DNA of 64,000 nucleotides, taken from NCBI GenBank assembly GCA_029851415.1, contig CM056741.1, positions 163,357,685 through 163,421,684 of the forward strand, given 5' to 3'. The stretch comes from Eretmocerus hayati. Taxonomy: Eukaryota > Arthropoda > Insecta > Hymenoptera > Aphelinidae. Every line of letters begins with the position of its first letter. Within the stretch, counting starts at the first letter, position 1. A program made the position numbers and the translations under genes. A model generated the notes under the pieces. That model was not told the origin of the DNA and made no database searches. It worked only from the letters and a program-made list of their open reading frames with translations. Of the stretch, positions 1 through 13,900 are shown piece after piece.

Positions 1-288
1 ATGTACTTGCTATAGGTAAAGTATGATTCATCCCAATTTCACTGAATTGAAAACAGTCGGTAGTTGTATTGTTTATTGTTTATAATGGAGAGAGTTTCAT
101 TGAGTTCAAGATTATTCATTGGTCCTCCATGGGTTCCGCAGAATTTTGGAATAATGATAATGGTATGAGAAAATTATCTTGAAATTCTATTGTAATCGCA
201 TGCCTTAGGTTTCTATATGGTCATTTTACATGAATTTTTAAAAAAATTACACGACCGACAATTTCAAAACGTTTGTATTGAATTCTAG

Positions 289-1327
289 GAAACCAAGAAG
301 TAAGTGTGATGCTTTGTGCACCTGCAGTGAGACTATTAAGCCTGGGAATCCTAGTAAGAAAGAAAGGAAAGATAAACGCCTGAAAGAACACAGAAAGAAG
401 CAAATCAAAAAACTTTCAAAGAAAAAACCAGATGAAATCTCGAGAATAGATTGTGAAAAAATTGCAAAAATATCCCCAGAAACAGAAAGAAAGTCAATAT
501 TCGCGAGAATATTTAGCTCGTGGAAAAGGAAGAAAAGTGTACCCGGAAAGATGAAAACGGAGAAAAATCCAAAAACTAAAAAAGAGGATTCCAGTGTAGG
601 CGATAAAAAAAGTACGAGGTCGAAAACCAACAAAATACAAAATGAGTCATGTAAGTCTGGATCGTCCAAAATCATTGAAGACAAGTTGAACACTGATGAA
701 ACCAATCGTGAATCTATATTTGTTACGCAGGTAGCAATACGCAATGAAGAAATTAAAAACGAAGTATTCCGCGCAGCCAGCGAAAATGAGGCTCAAAAAC
801 TCATGTTGGAAGATGATCATAACAAAGAAGTTGTCATGGACAAATATTCAGTGCACGCTTCAAAAGAAGGCACTAAAAAGTTACATGAATCAAAAATGAA
901 TGGAATTTCTCCAGATTACACAAAAAATGTTCCGAAATGTTCATGTTATGTAGTGAAAGAAAAGTTCTGTTGTTGTGTAAAAGTTGATTATCAAAAATTT
1001 CGGAAGAATTATATCTTACACTACGATGATGTTCAGAAACTCTGTATCTGTCTGAAAAGCCCCATTGACCTCGTCTCAGAAAAATATTCAGGCAATACTA
1101 AAAATATCAAAAATATTGAGTCTCTTAAAAAACTTGTGACTGGACAAAATCAATCAAATATTTACGAAAAAAGGCCCATAGAACTATGTTTTTCTTGCTT
1201 ATTTCCTACTCGCACTTGTGTGTGCAACAAAAATTTTTCTAAATCTCAGCGCTGTATCTGCAAGAAATCTAAAAGAGAATTTAGAACTGTATTCGAGTCT
1301 CAAGAACCTCACCACAAGTCTTTATGA
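289..1327 (+). CDS. Cys/Lys-rich protein of unknown function, partial (start exon not resolved)
   Basis: An open frame of about 345 codons ends at a TGA at 1325-1327. It has no ATG at its left end; the first in-frame ATG is at 551. An acceptor-like TTCTAG precedes 289, so this is probably a 3' exon whose upstream exon is missing or not identified. The N-terminal third is dominated by Lys/Arg runs. The C-terminal part carries repeated close cysteine pairs and triplets (for example CSCY, FCCC, CFSC, CVC, CIC), suggesting metal binding or disulfide cross-linking. I recognise no family. The length and composition make chance unlikely in AT-rich DNA, but the product and gene limits are uncertain. 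Confidence 0.45.
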
Positions 1328-1430
1328 GAATGTTCAGGGAATAATCATTCGAAATCGTCCGCAAAAAGTTTGTGTTGAAGGCGTTACAATTTTATTGGAT
1401 AAGAGCTTGTTCACTAAGACTATCATGTAA

Positions 1431-2730
1431 CTAAATCAATTAATTCGAATTTTCAAGTTGGACAATAGGAATTCGTAGTACGTACACTCTCAGTGAATAA
1501 TCCATACCAAGTGAATGTAGTAGATTGAATTTTATATCAATTTCTCAATACGCATTCTCAAATACATCTAATAAAAGTACTCCTGAGCCAATTAATTGTC
1601 CTCGACCTCCTTGCATTATGCATGGAAGAGATAAATTTGATGATTTGATCAATTGGTTATGGAAGTTGAAATTCACAAGTGTTTACTCCCACTCGCGGTA
1701 AAATCTTGAATATTTCAAAAATGTCTTTTGCCCGTTATTCAAGTCCGAGATACTGGAGTTCAAGCGAAAGTATGCATCGTGCAGAATTTTCAACGATCAT
1801 GATGGAGATCCTGGATCATTTGTTGAAGCACCAGATGCTCTTCGTTCATAACAGGTTATGTCACTATTATGAATAACTTCATTTCTAAGAACATCTATCA
1901 CAAACTTTTGAATTCTTTGATTTGGCCAATTCAAGAAAATATACAATCCTAGTCAAGTACTGCTTACTTTGTATGATTTAAGAAAACTCGTCTCAGCGAA
2001 TAAATTCAAATGGTTGACTTGGACCGTCACTGCCTTTGATATGAAGTCAGTTACAAGTTCTGAGAATGTCACTCTGAACGAAAACCAGCGAGAGGGACAA
2101 CCCGGGCTGCCAATTTTCCTCGATTTTTTTTTTTTTTTTTTTTTTTACCAACTCGTACCATCTAGATGATAATGGAGAATTGAGAGTAGGCCTCCTGTCA
2201 GTATAGATACAATAAAAAAATCTTAGTATCGCAATCACCTTATTTTGTATATACTACTCTTTCTGGTTGTAGCTTTGGATCTAAACCCTATCTATCAGAG
2301 ATACTCTGGATTTGGGGAAGATTAGCAATCCGAATTTCTTGATATCATCCATACCCCCTTGTGAGTTCGACGCAATACAGTGAGAGTCACTACGGTATAC
2401 TCTTCGAGAATCGAGTTGTCATTCTTCAATTATTGAGTTCCACTACACTTGTTCTCTCTTATTCTTAGTTGGAAAGAATAATCACTATTTTTTTCGAGGA
2501 TCGTGTATGAAGAATCTGAAATGTGATTACTCAGGAACCCACAACTTTTGTGTGGTGAAATCATCCTTCCAAAAATTGAAAAATAATACGGATGATATAC
2601 TTTGAAAAAAGCTACAAGGACTGATTGTGACTGACCTTTTTTTGGTATAATATCAAACTTTTCAAATCTATACATTTTGAGCATCTTCCAAGACTAGAAT
2701 GAAAGTATGAAAAAATAAAAGTAAAGAATA
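1431..2730. other. Intergenic stretch, no supported gene
   Basis: Only short overlapping open frames are present, for instance around 1680-1876, none with a convincing start or domain. A T homopolymer run lies near 2127-2146. Some of this could be 3' UTR or further exons of the Cys/Lys-rich gene, but I cannot support that. Confidence 0.4.
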
Positions 2731-2734
2731 AAAG

Positions 2735-2875
2735 TAGGGGCTCCCACGGCCTCGTGGATGAAATCCTTGCCTTCAACGCAGAAGGCAATCTCGGCCGACA
2801 CCAATGTAAAATTTCATAAATGACATTCGGTGGCTTTGATGGTTCGGAGCCCACCTTAAACTGTAGGTCGCGCAT
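2735..2875 (+). repeat. Possible tRNA-related SINE fragment
   Basis: A GC-richer island in AT-rich DNA contains a hairpin (GCCTTC/GAAGGC around 2770-2790) and a B-box-like GGTTCGGAGCC at about 2839-2849. This recalls tRNA-derived SINE heads, but no clear A box, target duplication or second copy was found in the window. Confidence 0.22.
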
Positions 2876-3095
2876 GATACCCTCAGGAAGGGGTTGAAAA
2901 TCCGTTAGTGAGAAAAAAAAACACAGTAGATTTCACACCGACTTTCTACGGTTGTAGCTCGCTATTGAGCGATTGGTTTCCGGAACGAGCCGTAGGTGAG
3001 GGTCGAAATAATCGCTCAGAAACGGGGAGCCTCATGAACGAGGCGCGAATACTATTTCATGCAATTTTGTAAGCACCCAAACATCGGGAAATCGC

Positions 3096-3299
3096 ACACA
3101 AAATTGATTTTGAATTTCGGTTCATTTCGGATCGGGGAGGGAGGGGGGAGGGGGGTCAAACTTCTGTGATAATTTTGGAGATGTAACCGATAACTCTATT
3201 GCTGTGCATTCAAGATGAATGGGGATCAATTCCAAAATTGTCACAGTAGTTTGACACCCCGATCCGAAATGAACCGAAATTCAAAATCAGTATTGTGTA
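3096..3299. repeat. Hairpin MITE (about 200 bp inverted repeat)
   Basis: The two halves are near-complementary. The segment reading TTTTGAATTTCGGTTCATTT near 3108-3132 returns inverted at about 3265-3290, and the inner parts (GGTCAAACTTCTGTGATAAT against its complement around 3237-3256) also pair. A G-rich loop-proximal block lies at 3135-3156. The palindrome indicates a foldback non-autonomous DNA transposon. Confidence 0.7.
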
Positions 3300-4951
3300 T
3301 ACCTAAAGATTTCAGACCAAGACATCGCACGTTTAGGACAGCGTGGAAGAACCTTGCACCTTTTGTTACTTCATGTAATCCTGCATAATAATCCACGCTG
3401 GATCAAATTCACCATTACATTACAATACCTAAGGTCAATCATAGCCATCAATTCTTGCTTGATTGAGAAAAAAAACAAAATCATTGATGAGAATAATTCT
3501 AGCTGTTTGACGTTTGAATTTCCACGGAGAATTACATCATTTAATCCTACTAAGTACAAGACAAACGCATTGACGCATGTTTTACTATCACAAAGAATTG
3601 ATGAATGGTTGATTATAGAATAGGAATACCTGCCTGTAGGAGTGTTAGAAATTAACGTCATATCAAATATTGATGTTAAATTTTTTGTCGATTCAACAAA
3701 ATTTGGATATCTCGCGTTGTATCAAAACATTTTGATATGACGCAATGAAAGACGCAGTTTTTTGATCAGCTCAGTAAAGGACTTCCTCGTAATTGTTACC
3801 TCAAAGCAACGAAGTATGTCGAATCGAAACTGAATTTTAACCACCCTCGACCTATGACGCACAGGACACATAAGCTGTGCCATACCCAACGCATGAAATT
3901 GTCAAAATTTCGGAAAATATTGTAGATATGTATCTGAATCTTATTCATACCACTCATTCTACGTGATTATAAGAGTCTTCAACAGTTTTTACACTTTTTC
4001 CTGTCAACATCGAGTTTTCATCAAAGTTAAAGGAAAATATCGCTTTTTCACGAAAAAAATGTATAAAATCGCGAATTTTCCACATCTTTGCAAAATTTCA
4101 ACGGGATTGTATTTATAAGGTAGACTGTAGCCCTTCTAGATAAAAAAAATTAGGATCAAACGCTGGCATTGAAAATCCAATCCCCGTGCTTTACTATCCT
4201 GAATTTGATCTCGAAGCTGGCCTTAAGTATGGGATACTCGGAGTCGTAATTTTTAAGGGTTCAGAAATAGAAAATCTCTAATCAGCCATTATCAAACGTC
4301 ATTTCCTACGTACTAGGCCTATTATATACTACGCACGCATTAGGCGAGCCCCCCGCAAGGTCCTAAAAAAGTAAACACCGCAAGAAGCTCGTAAATCTGT
4401 TGTTCGACGGCATCGAATGAGTCTACTATCATCATTCACGTATTCCGGGGAGGGAAAAGTCTTGCATGCAGTGCTGACTATACTGTCTTTTGTCATTTTC
4501 CAGCGTAAAACAGTAATTGTAAGAGTAGTATTTGTAAGAGGGAGTAAACTATCTCAGGCTTGAGCCAGTATAGTGAACGTATATACCGTAATATTCTCAA
4601 GCTTTCAGTGTATATTAGGCCCTCTGAGAGAGTAAGATCGGTCCCCGCTTTGATACATACACATACGTATATATCTATCACAGTCATAACGAAACACACA
4701 TTGCAGAGAGCAAGCCTTATTATAAGACAGTCTGAGTTGAGGAACCGTCGAAAGCAGCCGCGCTCAATTATTATCACAGTTATAATATAACGATTTTACA
4801 CAGGTGTTCATACCTCGTATACCAACATTACTCTTACAACTCCAGTGTATACATAAGAAATAAAAGATTACTCGATTATTGAAAATTAAGTGCGAGAAAT
4901 TGCTGTGTGATAGATTGTAATTTGGAAAAAAAAAAATTATTTTTTACAAAG
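3300..4951. other. 5' flank of the cysteine dioxygenase gene
   Basis: No coding region can be supported. A TATA-like ATAATATAACG lies near 4784-4794, and the transcript start is presumably between there and 4951. The remainder is AT-rich without recognised elements. Confidence 0.35.
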
Positions 4952-7900
4952 ATGGACGTGTGCAATCGGGAATCGGAAATTTTGGCGCAAAAAAATCGAC
5001 TGCTGATGGTGAGCAAAGTGACCCCACGCAGTTACGAGATTGGCTTTGGAGAACTTATTGATAAACTTCACGAGGCATTTGAAACGAATGACGTCGATAT
5101 TGACTACGTACAGGAATTGATGGCATCGTACAAGAGCAACCCCCAGGATTGGAAAAAATTTGCAAAATTTGATCGTTACAGGTAAGCTTTGAGCGACTTA
5201 TTTCCTTAAAAATTGGTTTAACGATCTTTTACTATGCCACGTTGCTGACGATCACGAAACTCTGACGATCGATCAACGTCGGTTCGATTTATGCGTAGAT
5301 CGAATCATTTGTGTGGTTGTCAAATGTGGGAAATATCGTTGAGATTGAAGTATTTGCTTGTATCAAACTCAAATACAAAATCACTAAATTTTGTACCCCT
5401 TGGTGTACTTTCATGTTGGTTATTATCCGCAAAAGTTTCTTACGTGCCTGAATTTTTCGCATCAGCTATATTTGAAATTGGATGCATACATCACATGTGT
5501 CGAATTTACATCGAATAATGAATGAAAAAAGGACGCATAAATACAACCAAAGACTTTGCATATGGAAGTAAGATGGATTTAGAATGATCTAGACTTAATA
5601 TAACTGAAAAATTGTGCGAAAATCGGGTTCTTCAGATAGTAAATGAGATTAATCCAATTTCAACTTAAGGACATGTATGTACGTCTAAGGCTTAAAAATA
5701 CTCAAGCTAGTGTGCTAAAATCAAAACACCCTTATGCCAAACGTCAATCTCGACGTCAATTTAAGTTCCAACTAATCTGATAATTTTACCATTCTATTTT
5801 CTTCCCCAAAAATTGCCTATTAATTCATTCGATACTTAGCTCTAAGTTAATTTTTTATGATAACAGAGAGCAGTAGGTCAGAGTCAGTTATATTGATGAC
5901 CCAACGTCTAATCTGATCACAAATTTTTAATTTTTTTTTTTTTCGAATGATGAAATAGTGATTGAAGATGATACCCATTGAAGATATTATAACGAGCTTC
6001 GAGCTAAGAATACGAGTTGATTGGAAACATTCTGGCCCAAGATGTTAGTGTATTAAATGGATTATGAAAACTTATCATCAATTTTTTCGCAAAGTAGCAT
6101 TGAAATATTGTTCATAAATTGAAGCTTATCGTACTCGCATAGACTCATTTCCGATTTCATGCGAGTAAGCATTAATACATTTGAGATAATTCTTGTTAAT
6201 GAGGAAATATATTACCCACCATCAGTACGGTTTTGATAGGAACCATCTTGAGTATCTAACACTCAAAGAGTCCATCAAAGAACCTTTTCTAACATACATT
6301 ACCGGTCAAAAGTTTGTGTACCCCTAAAAAAGTTCGATTTTGATCACTCGACTGCTCGGATCTCTCTGGCCCAAAATGACTCTACTTGGGCTTATTTTGT
6401 AGCTTATTTCAAGCACTTGGAGGACTCTTGCAAGGGTTTTTTTCTCCGGCTCAACAGAATTTCAATGGGCCAAGTCGAATCCTCGGAAATATTCATGAAA
6501 ATTGGGTCAACACTTAGACGTCTGCAAGTCAGACACGAGTTGATGAATCGGAGTAATTCAAAGAGCATTTGAATGTGCAAGTTAAGAGCTTTAGAATCCA
6601 TTCTTGAAAATTATTCTAGCTTGTTTCTGATCCGAGCTAAGACTATTTTTGTAAAGGGAGATTTTCCTCGAAGGAAAATCCCAAAAACCATGAAAGGTGA
6701 AGAAATCGGGGTCACGGTGATATTTCTCTGTTCTTTTCCAAGTTGTTGCTGGTAATAGGAACCAAGATCAGTGCTTATAATAGTAGAAAAATGAGTTCAT
6801 TCATAATTTCTCAATGACTGGTCCTTTTTTGGGAAAAATGTTCCTCTACAAAAAGAGTCTTAGCTCGCACCAAAAATAACCTAGAATAACTTCCAAGAAC
6901 GGATTTTGAAGCTCTTGACTTCTACTTTGAGATGCCTCTCGAATCATCCAAATCCATGAATTTCCGCCAGACTTGCGGAGGTTTGCGTATTGACCGGATT
7001 TTTATAAAATTCTACGAGGCTTCAGATTGATTTTCCAAGAATCTATTGGACTGCGTGGAAAAGATACTAAATATCCCTCAAAGTGCTTAGAAAGAGCTAC
7101 AAATTGAGTCCAAGTAGGATCATTTTGGACCAAGGAGATCCGAGCAGTCGAGTGATGAAAATCGAACTTTTTTTTTAGGGCTACACAAACTTTTTGTGTA
7201 CTTATTTGATTTGTTCGATCATCCCAGTTTAGAAAAAATTATGATTTTAATCTTAAAATATCCAAATAAACCATTAAATTATTGATCATCGAAGCGAACA
7301 ATCAATTATGAATAGATTATCTGTAACTCAAAAAGTGATGAAATACTGAGTTACATATTTCTAACAATTTATGTGGAAGAAAAATTTTCGAAATATATAT
7401 GATTGTTGGTGCAAACCAAGTGTTTTGTCTTGACATTAGATGCATGAGTGATTGGTTTATTCGATTGTGATTTTTTCATTCTTATTTATCTTTCTGTATT
7501 GAAAGATAGCTCAAGTATCATGCAGATCAGGAATCTGTGGTAATTTTGTTCATGCAATCTCAAATCAATGGACATTTTTGAGTATTCATGGTGAGTAGAT
7601 CCAAATAGGTACGAAATTAGGAGTGTGGGAATCAATGGGAAAAGAAGAGTTGAAATTCCATCAAACGGAAAATCCTTGAAACTACCTGAGTATGATGATC
7701 ATTCAGCTTCAGCTTTGTACCGATATCGGCTCATCAAAGCATACAGTGAAAATTTTAAAGAAAATAAGTCAAGGCTTTTCATATGGAGCTTTTTTGTCCG
7801 GACAATAACGCCACACCTAGGGTCAGGGATTGTCATTGAACTAAAATATAAACATAGTATTCCTCCTGCAAAAAGTCTTCCCCTATAAACACAGTGTATA

Positions 7901-10900
7901 TCTCGCAGATAGTTGAAATCGAGGGGGAAATAGCCGTATTTTATCTCTCATTTGAAGCAAATATTCGAGCTATAACTCTTCCGTTCTCCAGCGATAATGA
8001 TAAATTATTCATGAAATTTCATTGACTCAAAATCATGAATTATGAGTTATACCAGACGATGTAGAATATTTTTCCTGTTCAAGAGTCGAGTGTAATGCTG
8101 GCATACCGACTAAAGTCATGAAATCATTAAAGAATCACTTTACCTCATCTCATTTTCCAACCTCATACCTGCACAACGTGAAGGTATCACAACAAATTTT
8201 CATACCGATTTATCAAATAATTTTGATAGATTGGTACTATTTTTTCGGATTAAAAATTTCCAATTTCCACGGGAAATCAGTTCAAGATTAGAAATATTGA
8301 TTTTTTCGAAAAATAACAAAAATAATTTTTTGTCTACATTGATAAAATATAATCTAATTTAGTCGATTAACTACCCTTGAAATAACCCATACCCGAGATT
8401 GAGAGGTTGTAGATAATGATACCCTGAAAAACGAAGGAAGTTTCTACAGAAAATTCCGTATATTCACGGAATGTTTTGAAATGCAAAGCCGTCACGTATC
8501 AATTGCATATCACATATGCGTATACAATAACATGGATAGATTATTATGTATTCAATAATATGGAAATAATGAGTGACAAATATGTGGGAATAAAGATCGA
8601 GATTGCTGTTCCAAGGGTATTTCGTTGACTGGTCAAAACATATATTCTTTGTATGTATAAACAAGAAAGTATTCCTGTTATAATTAGCAGAATGAATGTT
8701 TTTCGAGTTCAGGTGATTTACCGTGAGAATTGGGAATTTTGATAGGAAGAATGGAGCTACTGGTCCTACATGTATTGACCAATTTATCTGAAACCTTTTT
8801 CAGAGACACCCTTTGCCTTATTGAACAAAATGTCGTATAGCTTGAGCAATCCATTAAGGGCTCGCGAAATCCAAAGAAAAAGCTCAACTTTTTTCAACCT
8901 ACTGGCCCTAGACAATTATTTATGCATCGAAAAATACACGAGAGCATGCACTTTCATCCAATCACAATTTTCCGGGTCAGACTTCAAAATTAGGGTCACA
9001 TCTCCCTTATACACTCTTGCAGAAGATGAAATATCCCAAACATCGCGTTGGCTGACCTTGTGTAAAAAAGCCTCCCTCGCATTGTGATTATTGATCTTAG
9101 CAGTATAGTTGGTTGTAATATTTGCTCATGCGAATCAACCACTTGAAAAGTTACAGCAAGGTATCCTGCATTGGCTTTCTTTCATAAATATTGAGGGGGA
9201 CTGTGACGCCTCTGGTGAGCTAATTACGGGAGATATGTCTATTACCCATAATGCTTCATGTGTATTTGTCAATTTGTTGTGGCTTTGAGTTATACACTTT
9301 CGAGTTAACCAGATTCCACTGTAGCAATTCATCGCAGTTTTACAGTTCTCAGATTGCCGATCTCACTGTTCAATGATAGCTCTAGAAAAATTGACTTTCA
9401 ACTTGATTTCGTGGAACTCCACCGCCAAATGTGTTACAGCTCGAGATCTTTCGTCATATCCCGACCAAAAGATTTTCTGGCATGCATTTCCTACGAATAA
9501 ACATTATTTGACATCAGAAAAATGTATACCGTCAAATTTAGTAATTTTGGTACGGTTTGGCTAGGCATTTCCACATACATTAACAAAATCCACCTTCATC
9601 AGTGTTCAATCGAGTTCTTACAGTCTCAGCTTCCAATTAACGGGTCGCAAAATAATAATTTGATGTGTCTTAGCTGGAAATATTAGCAAATGAAGGAGTG
9701 TACCAAAGTTAGAGCCCGATGAGGCAATTTTGGTACACTTACAGGAAATTTCAATTTTACCAACCACTATGCGATTAAGTCAATTTCAATCGTTTGGAAG
9801 TCTTGTTCTAAGCTATTTGGAACATTTCATAACCTCGTAGACCATCACTCGACTCAAGATGAGAATTGAGATGAAAAGAAGCTGTCATAGGAAGTTGTAT
9901 TGGAGTTACCCTATTCTCATGCTTCTTACGCAGAGTGGGGTAACTTTGGTTCACTTTCTCATGGTTTTTCCCCTTATTTTTCATTCGTTGAAATTCCAAA
10001 TGCTGAATACCCCAATGTAACGATGGTTTCTTCAATATGGTGATATATGTGATGGAAATGTAGCATTATACACCCGTAGTTCGTTTCGGTACAGTTCTTG
10101 CCAGGTGCACTGATTGGACCACTCGCCTATCGGTGCCAAATCAGTATTTCCGGAAAAAGCTTCAATAAACGAGTACAACCATCCACGCGGGATCGACGGT
10201 GGCTCAACACATTGTTTATGCTTGTGCCAAGTGAGGAGTACAGGTTTCATAGCGATAGAAACATTCACCGCGCTGAACGCAGCTTTGAAAATTATTAGTC
10301 AAGAGTGTACCAATATTGCACCCCCTGCGCCAAAGTTACCTAAATTGACGGTGTGCTCTTCATGTACTTATGACAAAAAGAAAGAGAGTGTTTTAAGAAC
10401 TCAAAATTGAAAACACCGAAATTGTCGAATGTCCCTCCGCAGGAATCGGAATACAGTTACAACAAAGATGGCTCATATCATTCGGTGGTTTATTTTTTAA
10501 GATCGTTATCTGATGCAACTCGAGGTAATTACCAAGCCAAAGGGCAGATGATAAGGAATCTTGTTAAGTCCCCCTAACGCCCTTAGAAATATGTTCTACA
10601 GACACATATTACAGTTGTTTTAGATGTCATTTATCGCAGACTGATAATTCGTTAAACAAATTTAAGAACATTAACACGCTCCATCAATCATTATTCCTTA
10701 TCGATGATTGAGGAATTCGAGGAGGAATTCCATTTCAACTGTTTTTGAGATTTATGTGATCCTAATGAATCTAATTACCCGTCATCGTGAGTCAACCTAC
10801 CTCACCCTGATAGTAATTTTGAACAATTTTTTTTAGTTCTTAGTTGACGAAAGGAAGCTAAGCATCTACTTGTACATCAGCCTTTTGACCTAATGACGGG

Positions 10901-13900
10901 TATTCGTCAATGTTTTTGAAAACTGTGCAGGTGATATAGTTCAACTAGAATACTCAAGTTCCAGCTTCACATGAATAAATTGATCTGAATCAACAGCACA
11001 AATAATGGCCTTGGCCATCAGAAATGAATATAAGTGCTTTGACAAAACTATGAAATTTGATTATTATTATCGGATTCTATAACAAGGTAGGATAGTATTC
11101 ATCTACGGAAGTAAATTCTTATTCCTCGTTGTAATCTCCCAACAAAATTGAAGAAATTAGTCATGATACATTGATGCGAAAATTGCGTCATGAAGTATAA
11201 TTTAAGCTTACTCAATCTCAAAAGATACAGCTATCGATGTATCTTACAGTTCACAACATTTGCCAAAAGTATAATAACGTATGCTGCAACAACATAATCT
11301 GAGACTACAAACATTGCGCATCCCTTACTGATAGAGAATACGTACATCAGCAAAACATATTTGTGTAGTTTAGAATACGACGCAACCGTGTACTGGGTTG
11401 CGACGAAAACTAATCTTCTTCAAATAATGAAGTCAAATGAACCATATATTGATTTAAACCAATTTCTCCGAGGATTTGTCATAGACTGAAGCTCTGGCAT
11501 AGTCATGATAGTAAGCCAAGAAAATGTACAAATACTATCTTGTATCTTCAAAAAGTCATCTTTCTCTGATTGTTGGTTTGTACGCGACATCTTGAAACTA
11601 CCAGAACAACATTGAAACTACTAAAAAATAGCTGAAAATTATTAGAGATAGAATTTTTGATGATTTGATATTGAACAATGAGACCTGTCCGCGTAGACCC
11701 ATTTATTTGTCCGTCGCGTACAGCTTTATCTCAGAAAGTACTGGGCCAAAAGTGCCCACCTCAAGTTAATTATGATCTGGGAGAAAAACAATGAAAATGA
11801 GAGAGAGGTGGGAATGTTTTGACAATAATATCTATTGGTGGGCTCGGTTTGAAGTTCTATATGACGGATTAACAAAAAGGTCTGCGCCGATCGGACTTGA
11901 TGCACTGCTCAGAGAGGCCATGATAAATGTGTCGGTTTGAGGAAACATGATCAGACTACACTCGTTTCTCCTAGAGTAAACTACCAATCAATTCAGCAAG
12001 TTTCTCGCTGCTTACGTATTGCATACCTCATTAGAGAAAGCATCAAGTTGCCGCAGCAATTAAAGATAAATCACTCCATTCCATTGTTCAATCTTGAAAA
12101 CTCTTCTATTGAAATGTATCTCTGATTCAGCACTATTTAGCCTCGCTACTAATTGATGCAATCGACTCAATCTGGAATCTAACTAGATTTTTTGAGTCGG
12201 GTGATTAGAACGTTTGTAAAACGGGAAAAGACGATCATTTTAGAAATAAATACTGGAACAAACATCGAAAGCTTGCGCAGTGACTCAGTCGCCCATTTTC
12301 GGAAACATGGAAGTATTTACAACATATGATACTCGCACTTTACCTCTTAATACTCACCTGCATCACGACAGCTAATACGATCATCCATATCCGTGATTTA
12401 AATCAACAGGTGTGCAACAAGAAAACGCACCTTGACGTGTAGGACTGTAGACACATAGTCATGATGAATTAGTCATTTCCGTCCATTAATTTGATTTAAG
12501 AGTAATTTGAACAAGAATTAATTGTTAATTTGGTTGTCTTTGTTTCAGGTACACACGAAATCTAGTAGACGAGGGTAACGGCAAATTCAATTTGATGGTG
12601 CTATGCTGGGGTGAAGGTCACGGATCTGCAATTCATGATCACGCTCAGGCACACTGCGTCATGAAGATACTGCAGGGTCAGCTTTGTGAGGTAATTTTAC
12701 AATAACCTTATATCCAATTAACTTTATGACAGAAAAATCATAACAGGTCACAACTGACCGGACGGAAAATACAATAAATGCAGTCGATTCAATACTGTGA
12801 AAATTATTTCCTCCACCTAACGTTGGTTTTTCACTGAATACGGTTATTAAATAAAATATGCGTACAACATTTTGAGAAAAGTTATATGATATGAAAATTT
12901 TGTTTCCAGACCCAATATCGATGGCCAAAAAAGCATATCGAAGAACAGGAAAATGAATGTGGAGAGGCTCTTGAGGAGATCGACAGGCACGTCTACGGTG
13001 TCAACGATGTCACATATATCAATGGTGAGCGAGTTTGCAAAATGAAATAAGAATCTTTTGTTAAGTCAATAATCAACAGAAAAAAATTTTGAAAAAAATT
13101 CTCTGAGTTAATGAATTAATTTGATGGGAAAGGAAGGCGGGATTTCCTAATGATCAAGGTTTGATACGATTCAGATACTCATGATATCTCGAACTTGATG
13201 CAGTGTGGGGGAAAGAGTTTTGTTGAAAAGAATAGCTTTTTAAGTTGAAACCTGTATAGGATACGAAAAAATTTCCTATTGGATCTGATACTATCATAAA
13301 CGAGAAAATTCAGACTTCAACAGTGTAATCTCATTGTAAGAAAACACCACAAAAAAACCGAGTCGACTAATTAATCGGTTCTACCCAATAAATTTTATAA
13401 TGGCTGGTTAAACCACACCATTTGAGGATTATAATTTCATCAGAAATTCAACCTTTCACATTTGAAATATTTACCGGTGAAGCCACATTGTTCTCATCCA
13501 ATGTAAAATTCATCAATCTGAAAGATGATCAATAGACAAAATTCTGGGTAGCATCATATTCTGTTCAATATTCCTAACTGGTGAAAGCGTACTCCATAAT
13601 CTATAACAAAATCAAATCAACGGATGTACACTCAACCATTACGTGAATTACATCTTTACTGTGTAATGTTTTTTCTTCAGATTCAATCGGATTACATAGA
13701 GTTGAAAATCTCAGCGCTGTAAATCCTGCAGTATCTTTACATTTGTACTCACCACCTTTCGACACATGCTCAGTTTTTAACAAACAGACTGGTCAGAGAT
13801 CTACGAGTAAAGTCACATTCTGGTCCAAATATGGAGAGCGACGCAACAGAGTGAGTATAAATACCATTCTGTTATCTATCCCAAAATTGAAAATTTCTTC

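Larger units (their letters stand above)
5182..12548 (+). other. Large first intron of cysteine dioxygenase
   Basis: A 7.4 kb intron from GTAAGC (5182) to TTTCAG (12548). It holds two terminal-inverted-repeat elements (6300-7200 and 9527-10352). The remaining short open frames (for example at 7625-7888 and 8821-9087) lack homology signals and overlap antisense frames, so I treat them as chance. Insertions plausibly account for part of the intron's size. Confidence 0.75.

Noticed and set aside
7625..7888. 87-codon open frame in the same intron
   Set aside because: Opens with GTG rather than ATG and has no family signal.
8821..9087. 88-codon open frame in the cysteine dioxygenase intron
   Set aside because: Overlaps an antisense frame, no recognisable motif, and lies in intronic DNA rich in elements.
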